Shown here: positions 5,243 through 12,106 of the stretch, piece after piece | Layout of the letters: every line of letters begins with the position of its first letter | Position numbering within the stretch: position 1 is the first letter of the stretch | Assembly (NCBI GenBank): GCA_903924185.1 | Contig: CAIYAN010000156.1 | Coordinates: forward strand, 1-12,672 | Origin: an uncultured Opitutia bacterium | GTDB lineage: Bacteria > Verrucomicrobiota > Verrucomicrobiia > Opitutales > UBA953 | DNA length: 12,672 nt | Direction: 5' to 3' | Program-made: the position numbers and the translations under genes | Notes under the pieces: model-generated | The model's input: only the letters and a program-made list of their open reading frames with translations | What the model was told of the DNA's origin: nothing | Databases searched by the model: none

Positions 5243-7147
5243 TTACTTGTCGAAGCGCTTGCGCTCGTTTTCCGTGAGGTAACGCTTACGCATGCGGATG
5301 AAGTTCGGGGTGATTTCGACCATCTCGTCGGACTCAATGTACTCGAGGCAAGCTTCGAGGGACATCTGGCGCATCGGCTTGATCTTGGCCGCGTCGTCAG
5401 AACCGGAAGCACGCACGTTCGAGAGCTTCTTGTTGATGACGAGGTTGATCTCGAGGTCGTTGTCCTTGCAATGCTCGCCCACAATCTGGCCCATGTAGAT
5501 TTCGTCGGTCGGCTTCACGAAGAAGTCGCCGCGGTCGTACAGACGATCCAGGGAGTAGGCCGTGACAGCGCCGCCCTCTCCACCAATCATCACGCCAGCG
5601 GCGCGGTGAGGGGCTTCGCCGCGGACTGGCTCATAACCGAGTAAGTTGTGGTACATGACCGCTTCGCCACGGGTGGTGGTGAGCATCAGGGTACGGAGAC
5701 CGAAGAGGGCGCGAGAAGGTACCTTGAATTCCATGTGGATCCAGCCGCTGGTGCCGGCCTTGGCATCCATCGAACGGAGTTCGCCACGACGACCGAGGAC
5801 GAGGGACATCACGTCACTCTGGGAAGCTTCTGGGCAGTCGACCGCCAAGGTTTCAACCGGCTCGCACTCGACACCATCGATTTGCTTCATGATGACGGTG
5901 GGCTTACCCACGGAGAGTTCAAAGCCTTCGCGGCGCATCGTTTCGATGAGTACGCCCAAGTGCATGAGGCCACGGCCAGACACCTTCCAAGAATCGGCAC
6001 CTACTTCGCGGTCAACACGGAGGGCGACGTTCTTTTCGAGTTCCTTGATGAGGCGCTCGCCGACCTGGCGGCCAGTAACGAACTTACCGTCCCGACCAGC
6101 AAAAGGCGAATCGTTGACGCGGAAGGCCATGGTCACGGTGGGCTCGTCGACACTGACGGGAGTCATCGGACGGGGGTTCTCGATATCCGTGATGGTCGCA
6201 CCGATTTCGACGTGGTCGAGGCCGATGACGGCACAGATATCACCAGCGGAAACTTCTTGGGCCTTCACGCGGCCCAAGGCTTCAAAGACTTCGACTTCTA
6301 AGACGCGCTGCTTGAACTGTTCACCGTTACGGGTGACCATCATGACGGGCATACCGGGGGCGATCTTACCCGCGGTCACGCGACCGACCGCGATACGGCC
6401 GACGTAGTCGGAGTAAAGCATGGCGGTCACCATAATCTGGAGCGGGTTGGCGAGGGCCTCGGCGCGGGACTTGAAGCCGGCAGCAGCACCACGGGAAGAA
6501 CCTTCGGCGTAGGGCTCAGGGATCTTGTCGACGATGGTGTAGAAGAGGTCCATCAGGTCCTTCGGACGCTGACCTTCGACGGTCTTGGCGCGGTCGAGGG
6601 TGCCCCAGCCTTCGCGGCCGGAAGCGTAGACGATCGGGAAGTCGAGGGCGGACTCCGGCGCATCGAGGGCGACGAGCAAGTCGAAGACTTCGTCGACAAC
6701 GGCGTCAGGGCGGGCGGAGGCCTTGTCGATTTTGTTAATGACGACGATGGGCTTGAGACCAAGCGCGAGGGCCTTCGAGAGCACGAAGCGCGTCTGCGGC
6801 ATCGGGCCTTCAAAGGAGTCAACGACGAGGAGGCAACCGTCCGCCATGTTGAGCACGCGCTCGACTTCGCCACCGAAGTCCGCGTGACCTGGGGTGTCGA
6901 TCAGGTTGATCTTGTATTCCTTCTGATTGCGCGGGTCGGTCCACTTGATGGCGCAATTCTTCGCAGTGATGGTGATGCCACGTTCACGCTCGAGGTCACC
7001 CGAGTCCATGATGAGGCCGTGCTGGCCACCCGCGAGCTTGTCGAGGTCCTCGGCGCGGAACATGCCAGACTGGTAAAGCAGGCGGTCGGTGAGAGTGGTC
7101 TTGCCATGGTCGACGTGGGCAATGACTGCGATGTTACGGAGATTCAT
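5243..7147 (-). CDS. typA: Translational GTPase TypA/BipA
   Basis: TypA (BipA) is a ribosome-binding translational GTPase of the EF-G/LepA class, involved in 50S assembly and in growth under cold and other stress. GTPase motifs are clear: AHVDHGKTTL (residues 10-19), the switch I element RERGITI (54-60), DTPGHADF (84-91), NKID (138-141) and ASG (175-177). EF-G-like beta-barrel and alpha/beta domains follow, then the TypA-specific C-terminal domain (SNVRASGSDDAAKIKP). At 634 residues it is about 25 longer than the E. coli protein. Much of the excess looks like an alanine- and serine-rich insert at about 213-233, between the G domain and domain 2. The ATG at 7147 gives the canonical MNLRNIAVIAHVDHGKT. 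AAGG lies about 9 bases upstream. The leader contains two short hairpins. Confidence 0.97.
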   Translation of the reverse strand: MNLRNIAVIAHVDHGKTTLTDRLLYQSGMFRAEDLDKLAGGQHGLIMDSGDLERERGITITAKNCAIKWTDPRNQKEYKINLIDTPGHADFGGEVERVLNMADGCLLVVDSFEGPMPQTRFVLSKALALGLKPIVVINKIDKASARPDAVVDEVFDLLVALDAPESALDFPIVYASGREGWGTLDRAKTVEGQRPKDLMDLFYTIVDKIPEPYAEGSSRGAAAGFKSRAEALANPLQIMVTAMLYSDYVGRIAVGRVTAGKIAPGMPVMMVTRNGEQFKQRVLEVEVFEALGRVKAQEVSAGDICAVIGLDHVEIGATITDIENPRPMTPVSVDEPTVTMAFRVNDSPFAGRDGKFVTGRQVGERLIKELEKNVALRVDREVGADSWKVSGRGLMHLGVLIETMRREGFELSVGKPTVIMKQIDGVECEPVETLAVDCPEASQSDVMSLVLGRRGELRSMDAKAGTSGWIHMEFKVPSRALFGLRTLMLTTTRGEAVMYHNLLGYEPVRGEAPHRAAGVMIGGEGGAVTAYSLDRLYDRGDFFVKPTDEIYMGQIVGEHCKDNDLEINLVINKKLSNVRASGSDDAAKIKPMRQMSLEACLEYIESDEMVEITPNFIRMRKRYLTENERKRFDK

Positions 7148-7169
7148 CTGTAAAGGCCTTACGCATAGG

Positions 7170-7192
7170 AAAAACCCCCTCGGTGCAAGGGG
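7170..7192 (-). terminator. Terminator-like hairpin between the M3 peptidase gene and typA
   Basis: On the minus strand CCCCT (7192-7188), a 7-base loop and AGGGG (7180-7176) are followed by GTTTTT (7175-7170). It probably ends the peptidase transcript. It lies only 22 bases before the typA ATG, so if the typA promoter is upstream of it, it would act as a leader attenuator. Confidence 0.6.
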
Positions 7193-7206
7193 AATAAGGC
7201 AACCTA

Positions 7207-7227
7207 GCCCATTTAGTGGGCATTTTT
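7207..7227 (+). terminator. Short hairpin with T-run facing plus
   Basis: GCCCA (7207-7211) and TGGGC (7217-7221) form a 5-bp stem, followed on the plus strand by A and five Ts (7223-7227). No plus-strand gene ends here. It may stop antisense transcription, or be part of the typA leader when read on the minus strand. Confidence 0.35.
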
Positions 7228-7252
7228 ACGCTTCCGTCACCTCGGGAGGGTC

Positions 7253-9358
7253 TCAGGCCAAGCCATCCCGGACTAAGACGGCCTCAGAATCGAGGTCCCG
7301 GCCCATAAAATCATGGAAAACCTTCTCGGCGGGCTCGGAATTGCCTTTAGCGAGGATTTTAGCCCTTAACTCACGCCCAACCTTGGGGTTGAGGACGCCC
7401 TCCTTAAGGAAGCGAGTAAAGGCATCGGCCTCCAAGGCCTCCGCCCATTTGTAAGAATAATACCCAGCCGCATAGCCGGTGGCGTCCGAGAAGAGGTGAT
7501 TAAACCGTCGGGCCATGGAAGGCAATCGGCGGGTCGTCCGGGTCTGCCACGCGCCGAGGTCATCATTCCAGTGCTTATCGAGGTCGGCATCCTTCAGTTC
7601 CTGGGCACGGATATGCAGGTCGAGGTCGAGCTTCGAGAAGCAGAGCTGCCGCATGCAGGTGGAGGCCGCACGGAAATTCGCGGCCGCTTCCAGTTTAGCA
7701 AGGAGCTCGGTCGGCAGGGTCGCGTCCGTCTCGTGGTGACGAGCGAAGAGCGCGAGGGACTCTTCTTCCCAGCACCAGTTCTCGAGAATCTGCGACGGGA
7801 GCTCGACGAAGTCCCAAGCGACGCGCACGCCCGCGAGGGATTCGACTTCGACCTCGGAGAGGACGTGGTGCAGCAAATGACCAAACTCGTGGAAGACCGT
7901 GGTGACTTCGTCGTGCGTCAGGAGGGCCTGCTTAGCACCCACCGGAGGCGTGAAGTTGCCGCACATCAAACCGAGGTGCGGGGCGAAGGAACCGTCGCGG
8001 CGCGGGCCGCCCGTTCGGAAGAAGTTCATCCAAGCACCACCGCGCTTCGATTCGCGGGGGAACCAATCAGTATAGAAGGAGCCGAGGTGACGGTCGCCGT
8101 CCCGGACTTCGTAGAAGCGGACTTCAGGATGCCACACGGAGACGGGCTCGCCGTCCACGCGCGGGTCAGCCGCCCGGACGACTTGGCGTGTCCCCGCGGC
8201 CGCATCGACGTAGACCGTATCACGGCCCACGACTTGGATACCGAAAAGACCGCCAAATAATTTGAACATGCCCGCAATGACGCCGTCGACCGGGAACCAA
8301 GGACGCAGGGCTTCATCATCGAAGCCGTGTAACTCGCGACGCATCTGCTCGGAATAGTAGCCGAACTCCCAAGGGTGCAACACGCGGACCGCCTCGCCAG
8401 CCTTCTTGGCACGATAGGCTTCGAGCTCCGACATCTCCGCCTCAAACTTAGGGCGAATGCGTTTCGCCATGTCCTCAATGAACGACAGCGCGGTGGCGCC
8501 GTGACGAGCCATACGGCGAGCCGTGGTGAAATCGGCGAAGTGCGCCTTGCCAAGCAGGCGGGCCTTCTCGTCGCGCAGGGCGAGAATCTCGGACACGAGT
8601 GCGGTGTTGTCCCACTTCTCCTTGTGGCCGACTTGCGTCAGGCCTTCCCAACAGAGACGGCGGAGATCGTCGTCCTGCGCATACTGCAGCGCCGGCGAAA
8701 CGGAAGGCTGCTGGAGCGTGAAGCGCCAGGCTTCGGGGCGACTCTTACCAGTGGCAGACTGCTTAGCGGCGGCGAGAGCGCTGGCCGGGAGGCCGGCCAA
8801 ACGGGCTTCGTCGGTGACGAAGTGCTCCCAGTCATTCGTCGAATCGAGGACGTTTTCCGAATACTTCTGTGTCTTCGCGGCGAGGGCGGCATTGAGCTCA
8901 GCGAGTCGTTGCTTTTGTGCGGCCGGAAGATCCGCGCCATTCTCCTCGAAATCAGCCATCGTCTCCTGCAGAAAACGGCGACGCACACCCGTCAACGCCT
9001 GGGCTTCTGCGGTCGCGGCGTAAGCCTTGAATACGGCCCAGATCTCGGCGTCGAGCGTGAGCGAAGTGTAGAAGGCCGTGACCTCCGGTAGGAGTGCGTT
9101 GTAGGCGGTGCGAAGTTCGGGCGAATTCAGGACCGCATCGAGGTGCGTGACTAAGCCCCAACCACGACCGAGTTCGCGCGTGGCGCTCTCGAAGCCCAGC
9201 AGGACGTTGTCATAAGTCAGCGCCGAGCCGGAAATTTTCTTGAAGCCATCGACATTACTACGGGCACGGCGCAGGGCCTCCCGAATGTCCGGCTCAATCG
9301 TTGCGGGCTGGAGTTGGCTCCAATTAAAGAGAAAGTCGTCTTTGAGAAAGGGGTGCAC
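7253..9358 (-). CDS. M3 family zinc oligopeptidase (oligopeptidase A-like)
   Basis: This is a cytosolic thimet-type (M3A) metallopeptidase that degrades short peptides, resembling oligopeptidase A (PrlC/OpdA). Numbering from the GTG at 9358, the product has 701 residues. The zinc site is HEFGH at 490-494, with the third ligand in DFVELPSQILENW (E519), exactly 25 residues after the second histidine. The C-terminal GYAAGYYSYKWAEALEADAF block, which helps to form the substrate channel, is also present. The frame can be read from a TTG at 9376, but the GTG gives a HPFLKDDFLFNWSQLQP start of the kind I recall from related proteins. Neither start has a good Shine-Dalgarno. The gene diverges from the nuclease-domain gene. 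typA lies downstream on the same strand. No signal peptide is seen. Confidence 0.94.
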   Translation of the reverse strand: MHPFLKDDFLFNWSQLQPATIEPDIREALRRARSNVDGFKKISGSALTYDNVLLGFESATRELGRGWGLVTHLDAVLNSPELRTAYNALLPEVTAFYTSLTLDAEIWAVFKAYAATAEAQALTGVRRRFLQETMADFEENGADLPAAQKQRLAELNAALAAKTQKYSENVLDSTNDWEHFVTDEARLAGLPASALAAAKQSATGKSRPEAWRFTLQQPSVSPALQYAQDDDLRRLCWEGLTQVGHKEKWDNTALVSEILALRDEKARLLGKAHFADFTTARRMARHGATALSFIEDMAKRIRPKFEAEMSELEAYRAKKAGEAVRVLHPWEFGYYSEQMRRELHGFDDEALRPWFPVDGVIAGMFKLFGGLFGIQVVGRDTVYVDAAAGTRQVVRAADPRVDGEPVSVWHPEVRFYEVRDGDRHLGSFYTDWFPRESKRGGAWMNFFRTGGPRRDGSFAPHLGLMCGNFTPPVGAKQALLTHDEVTTVFHEFGHLLHHVLSEVEVESLAGVRVAWDFVELPSQILENWCWEEESLALFARHHETDATLPTELLAKLEAAANFRAASTCMRQLCFSKLDLDLHIRAQELKDADLDKHWNDDLGAWQTRTTRRLPSMARRFNHLFSDATGYAAGYYSYKWAEALEADAFTRFLKEGVLNPKVGRELRAKILAKGNSEPAEKVFHDFMGRDLDSEAVLVRDGLA

Positions 9359-9481
9359 GGGTTGAAGGTGCCCCAAAAGAGGGTAATTTCAAGGTTGGTT
9401 GGCAGGAATATGCGATGGCTTTCGGGCGTAATCGGGCAGTCAGGCTTGCGAACCGCAATGGATGGCCCAAATGCTTTCGTC
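9359..9481. promoter_or_regulatory. Divergent intergenic region between peptidase and nuclease-domain genes
   Basis: These 123 bases should hold promoters for both flanking operons. I see no consensus -35/-10 pair, no palindrome with arms longer than 5 bases and no good Shine-Dalgarno on either side. Some of it stays open as coding in the plus direction back to 9314, but family length argues against using that. Confidence 0.4.
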
Positions 9482-9925
9482 ATGAGCAATCTGCCCGTGC
9501 TGCCCGTCCAGCACCTCGAGGTCATTCCGACCAAGGGTGGTACGGCCGTATTCCTGGTCACCGAGCGTAAGACAATCGTCATCCAAGTCGACGCCTCGGT
9601 CGGCGAAGCCTTGCTGGCCGCCTTGGCCGGGAAGGTGGCGGATCGTCCGCAATCGCACGACCTGATGTTACACCTGCTGCTCGGCTTAGACGCAGTGGTC
9701 GGGCATGTCGTCATCCTGGAAGTTAAAGATGGCGTGTTCTTTGCCCGTATCGTCCTGAGCCAAGAGGGTCCGGTCGCCCGCAAGGTGGCCGAAGTCGACG
9801 CACGTCCCAGCGACGCACTGGTGCTGGCGGTGAAGGCCAAGCGGCCAGTTTTCCTCAGCCGCCAGGTGATCGAAACCTGCGAAGACATGACGGAGACGCT
9901 CGCCCGCCTCCGGAAGCAGGCGTGA
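9482..9925 (+). CDS. Bifunctional nuclease domain (DUF151) protein
   Basis: The 147-residue product matches the bifunctional nuclease (BFN/DUF151) family, whose plant and archaeal members have nuclease activity on RNA and DNA; the bacterial role is poorly known. The family pattern is visible in order: a first strand region HLEVIPTKGGTAVFLVTE (11-28), IQVDASVGEALLAAL (34-48), RPQSHDLMLHLL (55-66), VVILEVKDGVFFARI (76-90) and the diagnostic VDARPSDALVLAVKAKRPVFL (105-125). The ATG at 9482 is chosen because homology seems to begin just after it. In-frame ATGs at 9458 and 9314 are possible, but the latter would overlap the peptidase gene. The stop overlaps the start of the dus gene (GTGA), a sign of translational coupling. 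Confidence 0.87.
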   Translation: MSNLPVLPVQHLEVIPTKGGTAVFLVTERKTIVIQVDASVGEALLAALAGKVADRPQSHDLMLHLLLGLDAVVGHVVILEVKDGVFFARIVLSQEGPVARKVAEVDARPSDALVLAVKAKRPVFLSRQVIETCEDMTETLARLRKQA

Positions 9926-10980
9926 GCACTCCCCTGCCCGACCCGCAGGTCGCCGGCACCCGTCCGTCGGTGTTGGCGCCGATGCAGGACGTTACCACCA
10001 CGGGCTTCATGCGCGTCATCGGACGGCGCGACGGGCCTGACTGGTTCGTGACCGAGTATTTCCGTGTGCATGAATCGTCGACGCCGGAAAAGCACATCGT
10101 CGACTCGCTCCTGAACCACGGCACGGGACGCCCAGTCTTTGCCCAGTTGATCGGTGAAGACACGCCCCACATGGTGCGTACGATCAAGTTGCTGCAGAAA
10201 TACCCAATCGCTGGCATCGACCTCAACATGGGCTGCCCGGCCCCCAAGGTTTATCGGAAGAACGTCGGCGGCGGCCTACTCCGCGACCCAGCCAAGATCG
10301 ACGAGCTCCTTGGAGTCATGCGCGCGGAAACGCCCGGACGCTTCACGGTGAAGATGCGCATCGGCTTCGAGGACCAACGCCACTTCGACGCGATCCTCGC
10401 GCTCGTGGCGAAGCACCAGGTCGACCTGCTCACGGTGCACGGTCGCACGGTCAAAGGGCTTTACTGGTCCGAGGTCGATTACGCTGCGATTACGCACGCG
10501 GTGAATTCGGTCCCCTGCCCGGTCATCGCCAATGGGGACGTGACGAGCTCTGCCAAAGCCCAGCGACTCCTCGCCGAGACGGGCGCATGGGGCATGATGA
10601 TGGGCCGCCACGCCATCCGGAATCCGTGGATCTTCCAGCAATGGCGGGCCGTCCAGCAAGGCCGCGAGCCGTTCGCGCCCACGCTCGGGGACGTTCGGCA
10701 GTATATCCAAGAAATCGCCGAAGAATGCTGCGACCAGGCGATGGCCGTCGACCGCCAGGCTGGCCGCCTGAAGAAATTCCTGAATTTTATCGGCCTCTCC
10801 ATCGACACGGAGGGGCGCTTCCTATTCGAGATGCGTCGCACGGAAACGATGTCAGATCTCCTGAAGTGCTGCGATGCCCATCTCCTCGGAGACCGCGCCA
10901 CGGAGCGCTACCCCGAAGAGCCGCACCGCGGGCTCATCGCGCGACCGACGCGCGAGACCCAGCAAGGCTGCGAGCTCTGA
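9922..10980 (+). CDS. tRNA-dihydrouridine synthase
   Basis: Dus enzymes are FMN-dependent and reduce specific uridines of tRNA to dihydrouridine using NADPH. The 352-residue protein has the TIM-barrel motifs in order: APMQDVTT (19-26), NMGCPAPKV (102-110) with the catalytic acid C105, GGGLLRDP (116-123), KMRIG (144-148), LTVHGRTV (170-177), IANGDV (202-207) and MMGRHAIRNPWIF (226-238), the last being the FMN phosphate site. The helical tRNA-binding domain follows. The GTG start at 9922 overlaps the stop of the upstream nuclease-domain gene by four bases, with GGAAG about 6 bases upstream. Which of the Dus subfamilies it belongs to (A, B or C type) cannot be settled by eye. Its stop directly abuts that of the convergent membrane-protein gene, with no base between. 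Confidence 0.94.
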   Translation: MSTPLPDPQVAGTRPSVLAPMQDVTTTGFMRVIGRRDGPDWFVTEYFRVHESSTPEKHIVDSLLNHGTGRPVFAQLIGEDTPHMVRTIKLLQKYPIAGIDLNMGCPAPKVYRKNVGGGLLRDPAKIDELLGVMRAETPGRFTVKMRIGFEDQRHFDAILALVAKHQVDLLTVHGRTVKGLYWSEVDYAAITHAVNSVPCPVIANGDVTSSAKAQRLLAETGAWGMMMGRHAIRNPWIFQQWRAVQQGREPFAPTLGDVRQYIQEIAEECCDQAMAVDRQAGRLKKFLNFIGLSIDTEGRFLFEMRRTETMSDLLKCCDAHLLGDRATERYPEEPHRGLIARPTRETQQGCEL

Positions 10981-11694
10981 TTAGTCGCCCTTCACCGCGC
11001 CACGCAGACGACGGTCACGGGCCAAGACGAGCAAGAGCGGGCCGCCAATCACCAACAGCGACCAAAGGCCGGTGACCAAGGCGACGAACGTGCCGAGGCT
11101 GCAGGCGCAGGACTGCTTACGTCGAAGTACCAGATACCAAGGCAAGCAGAGGGCCAGGCCGACGAGCGAGGCCTTGCTGGTGCGCAGGAGCGATGTCTCC
11201 AAGTTAGACTCATCGGTGCGGACACGGCGCAGGAGAATGGCTGTCCAGACGATCCACGAGACCAGCCAAGCGACGAGGATACCGACAAGAAACGGACCGC
11301 TCTCGAATTCCTTGGGATTAGCTCCAGGCAGGAAGTAATAGACATCGAGTAACGCGAACAATGGCAGTGCCACGAGAAACGCCGTGCAAAAAGCGGCCCC
11401 GAGGAGTCGCGGCCAGAGTACCGCGGGCTGCGCCGAAAGGGTCAGCTTAGGCGCCAGTGGCAGGAAGAAGACGCAGGACTGCAGGAGCGCAAAGGCCCCG
11501 TAGAGCATCACCGGCACGACCTCGATGGTACTTTCCCCGAGGTGCTCCCAATTAATGCGGAAAACGTTTCCGCCCACGAGGCCACTCAGTTCAGGGGCGT
11601 CCCCAAGACATAAGGAAACCACGAGCTCCATCACCGCATTGAGCAGGAAGGCCAAGGGAATCGAGAAGCCGAAAGCCTTTAGAAGGGGGCGCAT
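10981..11694 (-). CDS. Hypothetical six-helix membrane protein with CxC motif
   Basis: I do not recognise this 237-residue protein as a named family. It shows about six hydrophobic segments at roughly 8-28, 60-80, 97-117, 135-155, 175-191 and 203-225. Between the fifth and sixth is a basic-then-cysteine motif, RRKQSCACSLGTF (191-203), which resembles a redox or metal site at the membrane surface. The loop after helix one (DAPELSGLVGGNVFRINWEHLGE) is the longest soluble part. No catalytic motif is visible. It stands alone on the minus strand, its stop touching the dus stop, and diverges from the Fe-S carrier gene with a 90-base shared upstream region. The ATG at 11694 has no Shine-Dalgarno. 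A TATTTT at 11707-11702 would place transcription start at or beside the ATG, so a leaderless mRNA is possible. Confidence 0.75.
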   Translation of the reverse strand: MRPLLKAFGFSIPLAFLLNAVMELVVSLCLGDAPELSGLVGGNVFRINWEHLGESTIEVVPVMLYGAFALLQSCVFFLPLAPKLTLSAQPAVLWPRLLGAAFCTAFLVALPLFALLDVYYFLPGANPKEFESGPFLVGILVAWLVSWIVWTAILLRRVRTDESNLETSLLRTSKASLVGLALCLPWYLVLRRKQSCACSLGTFVALVTGLWSLLVIGGPLLLVLARDRRLRGAVKGD

Positions 11695-11750
11695 AGGGAT
11701 AAAAATAGCCTGTCTTCGGCTAGGGGCGGGGCGAGTTTAAACAGCCCCCC

Positions 11751-11756
11751 TTGACT
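11751..11756 (+). promoter_or_regulatory. Possible -35 element of the Fe-S carrier gene
   Basis: TTGACT matches the -35 consensus at 5 of 6 positions. Candidate -10s are AGTAAT at 11775-11780 with an 18-base spacer (4 of 6) or TATAAA at 11770-11775, a better hexamer but with only a 13-base spacer. Both overlap the dyad that follows. Confidence 0.4.
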
Positions 11757-11766
11757 CTGCCTGCAG

Positions 11767-11784
11767 ACCTATAAAGTAATAGGT
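11767..11784. promoter_or_regulatory. Palindromic operator candidate before the Fe-S carrier gene
   Basis: ACCTAT-AAAGTA-ATAGGT is a perfect dyad with 6-base arms and a 6-base spacer, ending directly at the ATG of the Fe-S carrier gene. It covers the probable -10 and the ribosome binding region. Fe-S biogenesis genes are often controlled by dyad-binding Rrf2-type or SufR-type regulators, but this sequence does not match a consensus I know exactly. Confidence 0.55.
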
Positions 11785-12102
11785 ATGATCAACCTCACTG
11801 AAGCCGCCGCCCAACAGGTCCGGGTGCTGCAGAAAGCTCAGGCCAACCCGGAGTCGATCCTCCGCGTCCTCGTTGAGACTGGCGGCTGCTCCGGTTTCGA
11901 ATACGGCATGGCGTTCGACATGCGCAAGGACGGTGACCTCGAGTTCGAAAGCCAAGGCATGAAGATCCTTATCGACCCCACCAGCCACGCCTACCTCGAC
12001 GGCTCCACCGTACATTTTGACGACGGCCTGCACGGTAAGGGTTTTGAAGTGCGCAACCCCAACGCCAGCAGCACCTGCGGCTGCGGAAAATCTTTCAGCT
12101 AA
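11785..12102 (+). CDS. A-type iron-sulfur carrier protein (ErpA/IscA-like)
   Basis: The 105-residue product is a complete HesB/IscA-type carrier, which receives Fe-S clusters from a scaffold and delivers them to apo-enzymes. The three cluster ligands are in the expected places: C35 in ETGGCSGFEY and C98/C100 in the C-terminal CGCGKSF. The intervening core (FEVRNPNASSTCGCG) is also typical. It could be ErpA, IscA or SufA; no other isc or suf genes are in the window to decide. It begins immediately after an 18-base dyad with TTGACT upstream, and no Shine-Dalgarno is visible. The msrB gene follows after 4 bases, so the two are probably one transcript. Confidence 0.92.
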   Translation: MINLTEAAAQQVRVLQKAQANPESILRVLVETGGCSGFEYGMAFDMRKDGDLEFESQGMKILIDPTSHAYLDGSTVHFDDGLHGKGFEVRNPNASSTCGCGKSFS

Positions 12103-12106
12103 GACC

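Noticed and set aside
5646..6407. 253-codon open frame on the plus strand opposite typA
   Set aside because: It is wholly antisense to a highly conserved GTPase, and its product is Ser/Thr/Arg-rich without recognisable domains, typical of shadow frames in GC-rich DNA.
7496..8260. 254-codon open frame on the plus strand opposite the M3 peptidase
   Set aside because: It mirrors the codon pattern of the peptidase and shows no motif; the zinc site and family blocks on the minus strand fix the true gene.
9359..9376. TTG start for the M3 peptidase at 9376
   Set aside because: The GTG at 9358 gives the HPFL start expected for this type, and TTG has no ribosome binding site. The choice is not certain.
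10937..10955. Perfect 7-bp hairpin near the end of dus (TCGCGCG/CGCGCGA)
   Set aside because: There is no T-run on either strand and it is simple CG-alternating coding sequence, so it is not supported as a terminator.
11767..11784. IscR type 2 binding site before the Fe-S carrier gene
   Set aside because: The CC and GG half-site pairs are 12 bases apart, one fewer than in the type 2 consensus as I know it, and outer positions do not fit. Kept only as a generic dyad.
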